Assembly: GCF_015265475.1 (NCBI RefSeq) | Contig: NZ_CP054493.1 | Coordinates: 1 to 64,000, forward strand | Origin: Candidatus Sulfurimonas marisnigri | Lineage (GTDB): Bacteria > Campylobacterota > Campylobacteria > Campylobacterales > Sulfurimonadaceae | Direction: 5' to 3' | Length of the DNA stretch: 64,000 bases | Part shown: piece by piece, positions 46,903 to 55,826 of the stretch | Layout of the letters: each line of letters starts with the position of its first letter | Numbering within the stretch: position 1 is the stretch's first letter | The notes under the pieces: generated by a model | The model's database searches: none | What the model was told of the DNA's origin: nothing | What the model saw: the letters and a program-made list of their open reading frames with translations, nothing else | Program-made: the position numbers and the translations under genes

Positions 46903-48828
46903 ATCACTCATCTTCAGAGTTAAACCTTTTAGATGAGTTATTGGATATGAGTAGGCTATCCCTTCTCCTCCCCCTGTAATATCTAAATCCTTTATAACTT
47001 TTTTAATGATTTGAGCAACATTTTTGGTTGGTGTTATGAACATTAGATTTGAATCAGAGACTTCACTATTGAGTCTGTTATAGAAGTTATCCATTTCCTC
47101 AAGACCCATTCCATGAGCTTTCATTATTGTTACACCTCTAGCACCTGCATCTCTAGCAGATATTAAAGCTTTATCTTCTAATTCTCTGGGAACAACTATA
47201 TGTACTGCAGAAAATTGAATTTTATATGAGTGTCTTTTACCTGTTCCATGCACACTGACAGTTGATAGCCCCATATCTTCTGCATGTTCTAGAGCATGTT
47301 GAAGTTCATCAAGGTGCATCTCTTCGAGCTCGTGTTGACCTTTAACACCCATTTTCTCGGTAATAATACCATATGCCATTACGGTAATCATAGGAAATAG
47401 CGATGCAAAAGCTATAAGACCAAAACCATCAATAAGAGGGTCGCGACCTGGAATATTTGTAGCAAGACCAAGCCCCAGTGCTGCAACCAAAGGAACAGTT
47501 ACTGTTGATGTTGTAACTCCACCGCTGTCATAAGCAATAGGAACAATATATTTAGGTGCCATAAAAGTAAGAGCGATAACAAAGATATATCCAGACATAA
47601 TATAGTAAACAATTTCTCCGCCAACTACTATACGATAAGACCCTAAAGAGATACCGATTCCAACACCAAGAGCAACAAAAAGGCGAAGAACAAAGTCATT
47701 TATTTTACCATCACTTATCTCTTTAGCTTTTCTTGCAATTGCTGTTAGAGATGGCTCAGCCATGGTTGTAGAAAAACCAATAGCAAAGGCAAAAACATAA
47801 ATGATAGCAGTGCTGTCATTTTGAGTAAGTTGCATAGCCATAGTCTCACCAAGGCTAAATAATCCCATTTCTAAACCAATAATAAAAGCATCAAGGCCAA
47901 TAATAACAAGCCCAAATCCAATCATAACTTCTTTAAAATTATCAATAGGTTTTTTAATAATAAGATATTGAAAAAATAAAATTACTGCCAATATAGGTAT
48001 AACATCAAAAGCAACACTAAGAATACCTTTTAACAGTGTTATTAGATTAAAATCAAAAGCAGCAGCAGTTTCTGCAGTATGCACTACTATTGGTGATATT
48101 GTTGTTGTAACATCTACAAACTCATATACATAAATCCCATAAAATTGAACAAATATCATAGGGGTAAGTGAGGCAAAAGCGATAAGACCAAAACCATCAA
48201 GAACAGGATTTCTCCCTTTAATAGTAGATGCAAGTCCAATACCTAGAGCTGCGACAAGAGGAACCGTTACAGTTGAAGTTGTAACTCCACCAAGGTCAAA
48301 TGCAAGACCAACTATCTCTTTTGGAGAAAAGCCTGTTGCTGCTATAACCATAATGTAACCAGCAATTATATAGTAGTGTATTGGATGACCCTTTATAATC
48401 CTCCAAACGCCAATCACTATAGCAAAACCAACAGAAAAAGCAACAACAAGCCTAAGTACAGTAGCATCAATTCTGCCACTACTTATAGATGCTGCTTTAT
48501 CAGCAATAACAAGAAGAGCAGGCTCTGCGATAGTTGTACCAAAACCAACCATAAATGCAAATAGTACTATCCAAAATGTGGAACCCTTATGAGCAAATTC
48601 TGTTGCTAAACCTTCTCCAACGGGAAATATCCCAATCTCAAGACCAAGAAGAAACACAGCAAGACCAACACCAACAATCGCTAAACCGATTGTTGTACTA
48701 AGCCAGTTTTCTGGAACAGTTTGTATAATTGCTAGTTGAAAAAATATAATTACCATTATTATTGGTAATAAATCTCTAAATGATTCTTTTAAAAGCTTTA
48801 AAAATGAACCTATGTTAAGCATGTACAC
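46897..48828 (-). CDS. DUF1538 tandem membrane protein with PII-like C-terminus
   Basis: 643 residues. Two homologous membrane halves, each with the block DLGGVTTSTVTVPLVAALGIGLAS (here DLGG... and DSGG...) and GFGTTIAEPALL / GFSTTMAEPSLT, so about twelve helices from an internal duplication. The C-terminal 130 residues (YKIQFSAVHIVVPRELEDKALISARDAGARGVTIMKAHG) match the PII-like signal protein fold. The fusion suggests a transporter gated by a nucleotide-binding PII-like domain (inference); substrate unknown. Monocistronic. Confidence 0.85.
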   Translation of the reverse strand: MYMLNIGSFLKLLKESFRDLLPIIMVIIFFQLAIIQTVPENWLSTTIGLAIVGVGLAVFLLGLEIGIFPVGEGLATEFAHKGSTFWIVLFAFMVGFGTTIAEPALLVIADKAASISSGRIDATVLRLVVAFSVGFAIVIGVWRIIKGHPIHYYIIAGYIMVIAATGFSPKEIVGLAFDLGGVTTSTVTVPLVAALGIGLASTIKGRNPVLDGFGLIAFASLTPMIFVQFYGIYVYEFVDVTTTISPIVVHTAETAAAFDFNLITLLKGILSVAFDVIPILAVILFFQYLIIKKPIDNFKEVMIGFGLVIIGLDAFIIGLEMGLFSLGETMAMQLTQNDSTAIIYVFAFAIGFSTTMAEPSLTAIARKAKEISDGKINDFVLRLFVALGVGIGISLGSYRIVVGGEIVYYIMSGYIFVIALTFMAPKYIVPIAYDSGGVTTSTVTVPLVAALGLGLATNIPGRDPLIDGFGLIAFASLFPMITVMAYGIITEKMGVKGQHELEEMHLDELQHALEHAEDMGLSTVSVHGTGKRHSYKIQFSAVHIVVPRELEDKALISARDAGARGVTIMKAHGMGLEEMDNFYNRLNSEVSDSNLMFITPTKNVAQIIKKVIKDLDITGGGEGIAYSYPITHLKGLTLKMSDL

Positions 48829-48904
48829 CCTTTTTTATTTATGTGATTTTATCATTTAAAACCATAAATTAAGATTTTTAAAGGTAAAATTCCATACACA
48901 AAAT

Positions 48905-48992
48905 GGATAGCTGGCCGAGTGGTCGAAGGCGCTCGCCTGGAACGCGGGTATAGGGCAACCTATCTAGGGTTCGAATCCCTAGCTGTCCACCA
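48905..48992 (+). tRNA. tRNA-Ser (anticodon GGA)
   Basis: Full cloverleaf: acceptor GGATAGC/GCTGTCC (one G-T pair), D arm GCC/GGC, anticodon stem CTCGC/GCGGG with loop CTGGAAC, long variable arm (TAGG/CCTA) typical of Ser, T arm TAGGG/CCCTA with TTCGAAT, and an encoded CCA. The discriminator base is A rather than the usual G for serine tRNAs. Confidence 0.97.
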
Positions 48993-49088
48993 TTCTTATT
49001 AAAATCTTTTAGCAAAACTTCAGAGTAATAATTTTTTTATAGATAGTCAGATATAATAGATGAAAAGTAATAATAAAAAGTAGCATTA

Positions 49089-49544
49089 ATGGAAACAGAA
49101 TTAATTATAGAGTCTATAATGGGATTAGTAGCGATTCTGGCATTTTTAGTATTCTTACTGTTTTTTATCCCAAATGAAGAGAAAAAGAAAAAAGAAGAAG
49201 AGAGAGTTGAGTCTTCTTCAGAGCCTTTAAAGCAAGAATTAATGCCTACAGACTTAAAGTCTTTAATGGCAATCATAAAAGACAAAAAATCTTCTACTCA
49301 AACTCTAGGGCAGGCACTTGATATTGTTATAAAATATCATGGAACAGTACATACTAAGTTAGGTATAAGAGCACATCCTGATTTTGACGCCTATTTTGAT
49401 ATTTTATTTACGCTTTGTAGACATAGAAATGCAGATAAAGATATTATCCTTAAATTTGAAAAAGCACTTGTAAGTCTAAATCCTGACTATAAAGAGGATA
49501 TAAATGAAGCTATGACAAAAGGTTTAAACTCCAGAAGAGTTTAA
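49089..49544 (+). CDS. membrane-anchored protein, unknown
   Basis: 151 residues: one N-terminal helix (about 8-30), a charged Lys/Glu stretch (KKKKEEERVE), then a soluble helical domain (about 55-150) with SSTQTLGQALDIVIKYHG and FDILFTLCRHRNADKDIILKFEKAL. TATAAT -10 at 49052-49057. Family not recognised by me. Its stop overlaps the convergent LapD-like gene by 4 bases. Confidence 0.65.
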   Translation: METELIIESIMGLVAILAFLVFLLFFIPNEEKKKKEEERVESSSEPLKQELMPTDLKSLMAIIKDKKSSTQTLGQALDIVIKYHGTVHTKLGIRAHPDFDAYFDILFTLCRHRNADKDIILKFEKALVSLNPDYKEDINEAMTKGLNSRRV

Positions 49545-51457
49545 ACCTCAATCAGCTCCGTTGCTAACCCTTGTATTATATGTATACCTTTCTTCTCTAG
49601 CGCATCTACAGTTTCTATATCTACAACACCAACAGCTATGAGGGATATGCTTATGCTGTCGGTAATAAGTCTAAGAGCTGAGAGTGATTGAGCACTTTGG
49701 GACATAAAATAACTACTTTCAGCTTTTATATACGCAGGTCTTAACTCTTGCAAATATTGATAATCATCACTCTCGCCAATAAATTCAAATATACCAATCT
49801 CAATATCATATTTTTGAAACAAATCTTTATACAACTTTATATGTTGAGAGTCTTTACGAACCAGCTTATCTGGCATTTCAATTATTAATTTAAATGGTAG
49901 TGCTTTATTCTTAAGAAGTTCTCGTATCTCTTCATATGTTTCTTTCATGTCTAGATATTCGTACGGCAGTCTAAGTGAATAAGTAGAAGAACTTGAAATC
50001 ATAGTTGGAGTTTTAAAGAGCATACTTACAACATTAGTATATATATTACTACTCAGTCCAGCTTGTATTGCTGGTGCCATAAATTGAGCATAGCTATAAG
50101 ATGTGCTTTTATCTAATGTAAGGTTTATGCTAAGAACGTGATGTTCAAGTTTTTTAGCTTTAGTGTTTATTACAGACCAAGATACAAAGCTGAACCTATT
50201 TTTAAATAGTGCTTGATTAATAATCTTCTTCCATGCTTCTTTACCCATGACTTCATTTGTGTTTTCTGTTTTCACTAAATGAATATTGTTTTTGTTAAAT
50301 TTTGCCTGGGCAAGTGCATTATCAGAGTTTGAAAATAGTTGAGCAATAGTATCTGTATGGATATATGCATATAGCCCAAGAGAGATAAATGTCTCATCTT
50401 TGTTTAATCCGCAATCTTTAATTATTTTTGTAACATAGTCATATATATTCTTTGCTAGCTCTAAACCTTCCTCATTCGTGCAATCAGGTAAGAGTAGAGA
50501 AAATTCTGTTCCATTAATTCTAGCAACAATAGAATTTTTAAATATTTTTGAGCTACTTCTTAATATATTTGCAATCTCTATAAAAAGTTTATCTACGTCT
50601 TGATGACCAAGTTTCTCATTTGCCTCTATCATCCCGCTTAAAGCTACTATAATATTTATGCCACCTTTTGAACTTGCGTCGATTTTCAGATATTCTGGGA
50701 GTCTATCTATAAGATATTGACGATTTTTAAGAGCAGTGTTTTGATCTATATATTCTAGCTCTTTATGCATTTTCAGCTCTTCATTACCTTTGTCAAACAT
50801 AGCTTTTACTTTTGATACCATGTTATTCATACCAAGAACAACATCTTTAAACTCTTTTGTGTATGGGATTTCGCCTTGTATGATAAATTCATTGCGCATA
50901 ATGGCAGAGGCTTGCTTTTGCACCTCTTTTAAAGGCTTTAAAATTGCATGTATCAGTAAATTTATGATAATTAGACCAAGCAAGGCAATTACACCAAAAG
51001 ATATAAGAAGGTCTATTAAAATTGCATAAAGTTGCTTGTAGGCGTATGTCGCATCGCTCTGAACTTTTAGTATTCCAACCTGACTCCAGCCAGCTGAAAC
51101 ATTGGCAGATGCAATAGGTGCTTCAATTTTTGTGGCTTTGAAAAACCATTTGGGAATTGCTGTTATATCACCTTCGATTGTTCTATCATAGAGGGTAATA
51201 TTGTCAACGTCAATAAGGGTTATATTACGATAGTTTCCGCTATCAAAGTTTGCATTAATCATAGTTGACATCATAGACAAATCGCCATTTGCGCTTCCAA
51301 GTGAAAGACTAAGCGAGGTAGCTGTATTTTTAGCATCCTCGTAAAGCCTATCTTGAACACCTTTATTGGCACTTTGAAAGTTTAATATTAAAACTGTTGT
51401 TAAAATAATGAGTAAAAAGAGCGATAGTATTAAGGCTATCTGTTTAAAGAGTGTCAT
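49541..51457 (-). CDS. LapD-like c-di-GMP effector (degenerate GGDEF-EAL)
   Basis: 638 residues from ATG 51457 (AAGGAAAAAAAT upstream; an in-frame ATG at 51496 lies inside the preceding gene). Layout: membrane helix, periplasmic LapD/MoxY-type domain (about 25-140), second helix, HAMP (about 170-225), GGDEF-like domain with signature changed to NGTEF, and EAL-like domain lacking the E-A-L and metal acids. Loss of catalysis with a preceding LapG-type protease indicates an inside-out receptor: cytoplasmic c-di-GMP controls the periplasmic protease. ATGA overlap with the protease gene. Confidence 0.85.
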   Translation of the reverse strand: MTLFKQIALILSLFLLIILTTVLILNFQSANKGVQDRLYEDAKNTATSLSLSLGSANGDLSMMSTMINANFDSGNYRNITLIDVDNITLYDRTIEGDITAIPKWFFKATKIEAPIASANVSAGWSQVGILKVQSDATYAYKQLYAILIDLLISFGVIALLGLIIINLLIHAILKPLKEVQKQASAIMRNEFIIQGEIPYTKEFKDVVLGMNNMVSKVKAMFDKGNEELKMHKELEYIDQNTALKNRQYLIDRLPEYLKIDASSKGGINIIVALSGMIEANEKLGHQDVDKLFIEIANILRSSSKIFKNSIVARINGTEFSLLLPDCTNEEGLELAKNIYDYVTKIIKDCGLNKDETFISLGLYAYIHTDTIAQLFSNSDNALAQAKFNKNNIHLVKTENTNEVMGKEAWKKIINQALFKNRFSFVSWSVINTKAKKLEHHVLSINLTLDKSTSYSYAQFMAPAIQAGLSSNIYTNVVSMLFKTPTMISSSSTYSLRLPYEYLDMKETYEEIRELLKNKALPFKLIIEMPDKLVRKDSQHIKLYKDLFQKYDIEIGIFEFIGESDDYQYLQELRPAYIKAESSYFMSQSAQSLSALRLITDSISISLIAVGVVDIETVDALEKKGIHIIQGLATELIEV

Positions 51458-52077
51458 ATTTTTTTCCTTTGCATATTGAGCTTTAGTTGATCCCATTTTT
51501 TATGAGATTTTTTACTATCTTTACCTATTTGATTAAGTACATCACCATTGAAGTTGTAGATTGGAGTTAAATCCTTTCTCTTTGATGCCGAAAATATTTT
51601 ATGGTTGTTATTATCTAAAATAAGTGGTTCACTTCTGGGTGTTTCAAAGTAGGTTAAAACCATATGAGGTTCTTTAAATTTTGTAGAACGAACATACGTA
51701 AAAAAAAGTTTTTTATAGTCAATGCCTAAATATTTAAGAGCGAAGTATTTACTGATTACGTAGTCTTCACAATCTCCCATGTCTTTACCTAAAAATTCCC
51801 AAGGGGTAGCCCAATAATCTCTCATTTTGTAGATTTTAATATCAGATGAATATCTGACATCATTGAAAAATGTGTTAACCGCTTCTAACTTTTCCAAATC
51901 ACTTTTATCTTTTACAGAATTAAGAGTTTCCTGAAGAAAGTGAAATCTTTTTTTTGCAAATATTTTATACTTTTGTGTTATCTCATCTAGAAGAGGTTTG
52001 TTCACATAATCTTCATCTGAAAAGCTGGTATTTACAAGTAATAGTGACAATAATATAAGCACTCTTAGTTTAAACAT
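51454..52077 (-). CDS. LapG-type periplasmic cysteine protease
   Basis: 207 residues with a signal peptide (1-20). Transglutaminase-like triad: Cys103 in MGDCEDYV, His138 in EPHMVLTYF and Asp155 in LILDNN, with the WATPWEFL block of the family. In other bacteria LapG cuts a large adhesin off the cell when LapD releases it. Stop and the LapD-like start share ATGA, so the two are co-translated. No adhesin gene is in the window. Confidence 0.9.
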   Translation of the reverse strand: MFKLRVLILLSLLLVNTSFSDEDYVNKPLLDEITQKYKIFAKKRFHFLQETLNSVKDKSDLEKLEAVNTFFNDVRYSSDIKIYKMRDYWATPWEFLGKDMGDCEDYVISKYFALKYLGIDYKKLFFTYVRSTKFKEPHMVLTYFETPRSEPLILDNNNHKIFSASKRKDLTPIYNFNGDVLNQIGKDSKKSHKKWDQLKLNMQRKKI

Positions 52078-52105
52078 AAGTGATTATATCTAAAAATTTC
52101 TAAGA

Positions 52106-53608
52106 CTATTGCTGTCTTTTATTGAAACCTGATGTTCCATCTTTTGATTGTGTTGCAAAGTTATTAGAGTATGCTTTTAGATAACTTGGAATTGCTCTAC
52201 CTTTTAGTTTCATCATATCACTAAGCATTATATGGGCAATATGCTCTTGCTCTAGTTTTTTCACCTCACATAGATATATAAAGAGGAGTTCTCCCAGCCT
52301 AGTTAGTGAGATTTTGTATGTGGAATCAGTCTGCTTGTATATCCACATATTAAAGTTGTAAAAATTCTCATAAACACTTTTATCTTGCCAGATTAGTTTA
52401 ACACTCTCTTTAAAATTCCCACTATTATATGTCAAATCCCAAAATCTTGAAAATCTTTTCATAACCTGGATATCATTAAAACTTAGTTCACTGTTTTTCA
52501 AAATGTCATATGGTGGGATATCGCTGTATACCATTCCATGCTCAATGTCGTGTCTGTTTATGTAGGTTCCGGAAAGTTTTTTAAGTATCCCTATTTGTAT
52601 TTCGCAACTACTTAAACTTACTAACTCATCTAGATTCTTACCAAAGCTCTCTAGTGATTCTCCAGGAAGCCCAACTATGAGGTCTAGATGGATATGCGCA
52701 TCTGTTTCATCCTCTAAAAATTTTATATTGGTTTTAATTTTATCTAGTTTCAGGGGTCTTGAGATATTCTTTGCTATATCAAGATTAAGTGTTTGTATAC
52801 CTATCTCCAGTTGCAGTGCAGCATGTGGGAATTGTGTTATTTTTTCTTTTATAGAGTCCGGAAAATGATCAGGAATAACCTCGAAGTGAGCAAAGTAAGG
52901 AGACTCTTTTAGTAAAAAAAAGTCCAAAAATCTATTTGCGGTTTTCATATTTAAATTAAAAGTCCTGTCTATGAACTTAAAATTGCGTGCTCCTCTTTGC
53001 CAAAGCAGTTCAAACTCCTTTAAAAGTTCATCTAAATTAAAAGCTCTTACTTTTTCATCCATAGATGAGAGGCAAAATTCACACTCAAAAGGGCAACCTC
53101 TTGAAGCTTCTACATAAATATAGCGATTTTTAATATCATCGTCAGTGTAAAATTCATATGGAAGTGCTAAGTTTTTAAGAGATGGCATTACAGCTTTTAT
53201 AACTCTATTTGAAGATGGTTTGTCTTTTAAGATATCTCTGCAAAGCTCATAAAATGCTAAGTCACCTTCTCCTTGAATGATAAAGTCTGCTAAATCCATA
53301 TTTACACGAAAAGGCTCATGTGAAACTTCAGGACCACCTAAAACTATTTTTGTACCAGGAGATACTTTTTTTACTACATGTATAAGTTCATTGACTTGCG
53401 CGACATTCCAGATATAAACACCTATTCCTATAATATCTGGATTGTGGATAAGTAATTTTTCAGCGACAGTTTGTATAGCGTCATTAATGCTAAACTCAAT
53501 TATAGCAGTGCTCTCTTGTAGCTCTTGAAGGTTTGCATATAAGTATCTTAAAGCTATTGATGTATGGGTGAATCTTGAGTTTAATGTTGTAAGAATGATT
53601 TTTTTCAT
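52106..53608 (-). CDS. B12-binding-domain radical SAM protein (DUF4080 type)
   Basis: 500 residues. N-terminal cobalamin-binding-like Rossmann domain (about 1-125: IIGIGVYIWNVAQV, VLGGPEVS), radical SAM core with the cluster motif CPFECEFC, and a C-terminal extension (DUF4080-like). The product and substrate are unknown; many relatives act in RNA or metabolite modification. ATG at 53608 is preceded by AGAGGAAATC, partly locked in a small hairpin. The leader holds a larger stem-loop. Confidence 0.85.
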   Translation of the reverse strand: MKKIILTTLNSRFTHTSIALRYLYANLQELQESTAIIEFSINDAIQTVAEKLLIHNPDIIGIGVYIWNVAQVNELIHVVKKVSPGTKIVLGGPEVSHEPFRVNMDLADFIIQGEGDLAFYELCRDILKDKPSSNRVIKAVMPSLKNLALPYEFYTDDDIKNRYIYVEASRGCPFECEFCLSSMDEKVRAFNLDELLKEFELLWQRGARNFKFIDRTFNLNMKTANRFLDFFLLKESPYFAHFEVIPDHFPDSIKEKITQFPHAALQLEIGIQTLNLDIAKNISRPLKLDKIKTNIKFLEDETDAHIHLDLIVGLPGESLESFGKNLDELVSLSSCEIQIGILKKLSGTYINRHDIEHGMVYSDIPPYDILKNSELSFNDIQVMKRFSRFWDLTYNSGNFKESVKLIWQDKSVYENFYNFNMWIYKQTDSTYKISLTRLGELLFIYLCEVKKLEQEHIAHIMLSDMMKLKGRAIPSYLKAYSNNFATQSKDGTSGFNKRQQ

Positions 53609-53613
53609 GATTT

Positions 53614-53628
53614 CCTCTGCAGTGGAGG
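53614..53628 (-). promoter_or_regulatory. hairpin sequestering the ribosome site of the radical SAM gene
   Basis: On the minus strand CCTC-CACTGCA-GAGG, where GAGG is the Shine-Dalgarno core five bases before the ATG. Pairing would hide the site. Confidence 0.45.
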
Positions 53629-53643
53629 TTTTTAGGTAGTGTT

Positions 53644-53680
53644 TGTCTAAGCCAAAAAAGGGGAGGAAAAGGCTTAGACA
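53644..53680 (-). ncRNA. stem-loop with C-rich loop, candidate leader or small RNA
   Basis: Perfect 10-bp arms (TGTCTAAGCC/GGCTTAGACA) around a 17-base loop that on the minus strand is TTTTCCTCCCCTTTTTT. C/U-rich loops of this kind pair with G-rich or Shine-Dalgarno targets in known small RNAs. It lies 36 bases before the radical SAM start, so a leader element is the alternative. This 229-base gap (53609-53837) holds no gene otherwise. Confidence 0.4.
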
Positions 53681-53806
53681 GTTCTAACAAATTTATAAAT
53701 TTTTTAAATCCAATTATGAAAAGGGGAGAAACATAATTGAGATTCCTAATTGTATTGGCTATAAGTTAATAATGGGTAAATGCCTGCACATTTTCTAACA
53801 TTCTGT

Positions 53807-53812
53807 TATAAT
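53807..53812 (+). promoter_or_regulatory. -10 box of MFS gene
   Basis: TATAAT 26 bases before the ATG at 53838. Confidence 0.5.
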
Positions 53813-53837
53813 TTCATCCTAACCAAAGAGGATAACT

Positions 53838-54968
53838 ATGTCAACACTTCTAGCAACTTTTTATTTCTTCTATTTTTCCATCATTGGTGTTTATATAATC
53901 TTTATGCCAAAAGTATTAGCTATGGCTGGATACTCTGCCAGCGAGATAGGTATAATTTTCGCGGCAGGACCATTAGTTCGTTTTTTAGTTCCTTTTGCTT
54001 TTATAAAAGGTTTGAAATTAACTATAAATATTTTTAAAATGGCCCTTATTATAATGTTTTTAAGTTCACTCTCATTTTACTTTTCATTAGATAGCTTCTA
54101 TAAATTGCTATTTTCAAATATAGGATTGGGAATAGGACTTAGTTTAGTGCTTCCATATATAGAACTGATATCACTAAAGCATATAGGTAAAGAGAGATAT
54201 GGAAAAATCAGACTGTTTGGTTCAGTCGGTTTTGTTTTAGTGGCGTTAGTGTTAGTAAAGTTTTTAAGTTCCGGAGAAGTAGCACTTAACTATCTCTTAG
54301 CTTTGACTTTTATAACTGCTATCATAGCTTTTATTATTGCAAAAAATGCGCAAGGAATACTTGATAAAACAGAAGTTGTACAAAACGATATAGATATCCT
54401 CGCAGATTGGAAGCTCTGGGCGGGTTTAACTCTTATGCAGGTTAGCTTTGGCTCTTTTTACAACTTTTTTACTATATATGAGACAGACTACGGAGTCAGC
54501 TTAGATATGACCATATATCTTTGGAGTTTTGGTGTTGTAGCCGAGATATTTATGCTATTTTTTCAAGGGAAACTTCTGCGAAATAATTTGCTCCTAATAC
54601 TTCAAATCACCACTTTCGCAACTGCTATCAGATGGTTATTACTATTTTTGTTTCCTCAAAATTTAATAGTTCTTTTCTTTGCGCAGGCAATGCATGCTCT
54701 TAGTTTTGCACTGTTTCACTCAGCAGCAATCAGTTACCTCTACTATCTCTATAAACATAAGTCTTTGGCACAACAGTTTTTCTCAGGAATCACTTATGGA
54801 GCTGGGGCTTTTATGGGGGCTTTGATTGCTGGATATGTGTACGAGTTATATCCGAAGTATCTATTTTTAAGTGCGACTTTCATCGCACTAATGGCAACTT
54901 TATTTTTATATCTATGGGGAGTGAGTATAAAAAAATTATCTTCTACTAGTAGTCCGCAATTAGATTAA
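53838..54968 (+). CDS. MFS transporter
   Basis: 376 residues, about twelve membrane helices. The pattern PKVLAMAGYSASEIGIIFAAGPLVRFLVPF resembles the HcaT/3-phenylpropionate-permease group of the major facilitator superfamily. Substrate not predictable. RBS AGAGGATAACT. Its last 23 bases overlap the convergent DUF481 gene. Confidence 0.88.
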   Translation: MSTLLATFYFFYFSIIGVYIIFMPKVLAMAGYSASEIGIIFAAGPLVRFLVPFAFIKGLKLTINIFKMALIIMFLSSLSFYFSLDSFYKLLFSNIGLGIGLSLVLPYIELISLKHIGKERYGKIRLFGSVGFVLVALVLVKFLSSGEVALNYLLALTFITAIIAFIIAKNAQGILDKTEVVQNDIDILADWKLWAGLTLMQVSFGSFYNFFTIYETDYGVSLDMTIYLWSFGVVAEIFMLFFQGKLLRNNLLLILQITTFATAIRWLLLFLFPQNLIVLFFAQAMHALSFALFHSAAISYLYYLYKHKSLAQQFFSGITYGAGAFMGALIAGYVYELYPKYLFLSATFIALMATLFLYLWGVSIKKLSSTSSPQLD

Positions 54969-55818
54969 AAGTAATAGTTCTATCTGTGCTAGTTTTACCT
55001 ACTGCCGGCTTATTTACATAATCTGCCTGCAGACTTACACCAGCAGAAAATATATCTGATACTTTACTAGAAAATGAAGTTTTTGAGTAGGCAAAATAGT
55101 TTTGTGAATCAGAGAACTCTGATCTATAGCTAAGCTCTTGATTAAATTTCAGGTTTTCCAGAGCCTGCCAATTATATATAGCTTTAGCTCTATATGATGC
55201 ATAAGAGTTATTAACTCCATCATTTTGGTTAATGCTTCCAGCAGGGAATGGGTAACTAACGACATTACCCAGACCATCTTTATATGTATCTTGAATACTA
55301 TCAAGAGCATAAAGAATATTCCCCTCTAAGCTAAGCTTCTGAGTAGCTGTTTTTATAGCTTTATACTTAGCACCAGGACCAGTATATAATTGATAGTCAA
55401 AACCAGAAAATTTATCATCTTTATAACCAACTAAGTAGCCAAAAGATAATCTATCTGTAATATCATAATCGTATTCAAGCTCCACTACAACTCTATTTTT
55501 ATTTTCAATCTCGCTCTCAGTCCCGTATTGCATAAGAGCAGATAAAGTTACTACATGTGAGCCCCAGTTCTTTTTAACTTTTGCATCAAGGTTAAACGTC
55601 TCTGTATTTGTATTCCCAGAAGTGGTAATATACCCAAGTTCAGTATGTGTCATGAATTCGCTGTCTTTTTTTGGCAACTGAGCTTTTAGTTGCTTTAGAT
55701 TAGCGTTTAGCTCTTTTATTTTTGCCTTTGTATCTGTAATATCTAGTTTTATCTGTGCTTCATCCATTGCCATAGCTAATGAGCTTATAGCTAGTGTGCT
55801 TAATATGATTTTTTTCAT
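54946..55818 (-). CDS. DUF481 outer-membrane protein with coiled-coil N-terminus
   Basis: 290 residues: signal peptide (1-17), heptad coiled coil (about 20-50: AQIKLDITDTKAKIKELNANLKQLKAQL), then the DUF481 salt-inducible-type beta-barrel (about 58-290: TELGYITTSGNTNTETFNLDAKVKKNWG) ending in Tyr. Located 8 bases after the MscS gene, with a second DUF481 gene on the other side of that gene; an osmotic-stress or envelope role is inferred. Confidence 0.85.
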   Translation of the reverse strand: MKKIILSTLAISSLAMAMDEAQIKLDITDTKAKIKELNANLKQLKAQLPKKDSEFMTHTELGYITTSGNTNTETFNLDAKVKKNWGSHVVTLSALMQYGTESEIENKNRVVVELEYDYDITDRLSFGYLVGYKDDKFSGFDYQLYTGPGAKYKAIKTATQKLSLEGNILYALDSIQDTYKDGLGNVVSYPFPAGSINQNDGVNNSYASYRAKAIYNWQALENLKFNQELSYRSEFSDSQNYFAYSKTSFSSKVSDIFSAGVSLQADYVNKPAVGKTSTDRTITFNLIADY

Positions 55819-55826
55819 GTTTTTCC

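Noticed and set aside
51458-51496. Upstream ATG for the LapD-like protein
   Set aside because: It lies inside the LapG-like gene; ATG 51457 has a better ribosome site and forms an ATGA overlap.
53609-53837. Cobalamin riboswitch upstream of the B12-domain radical SAM gene
   Set aside because: No B12-box or multi-stem layout visible; only two simple hairpins.
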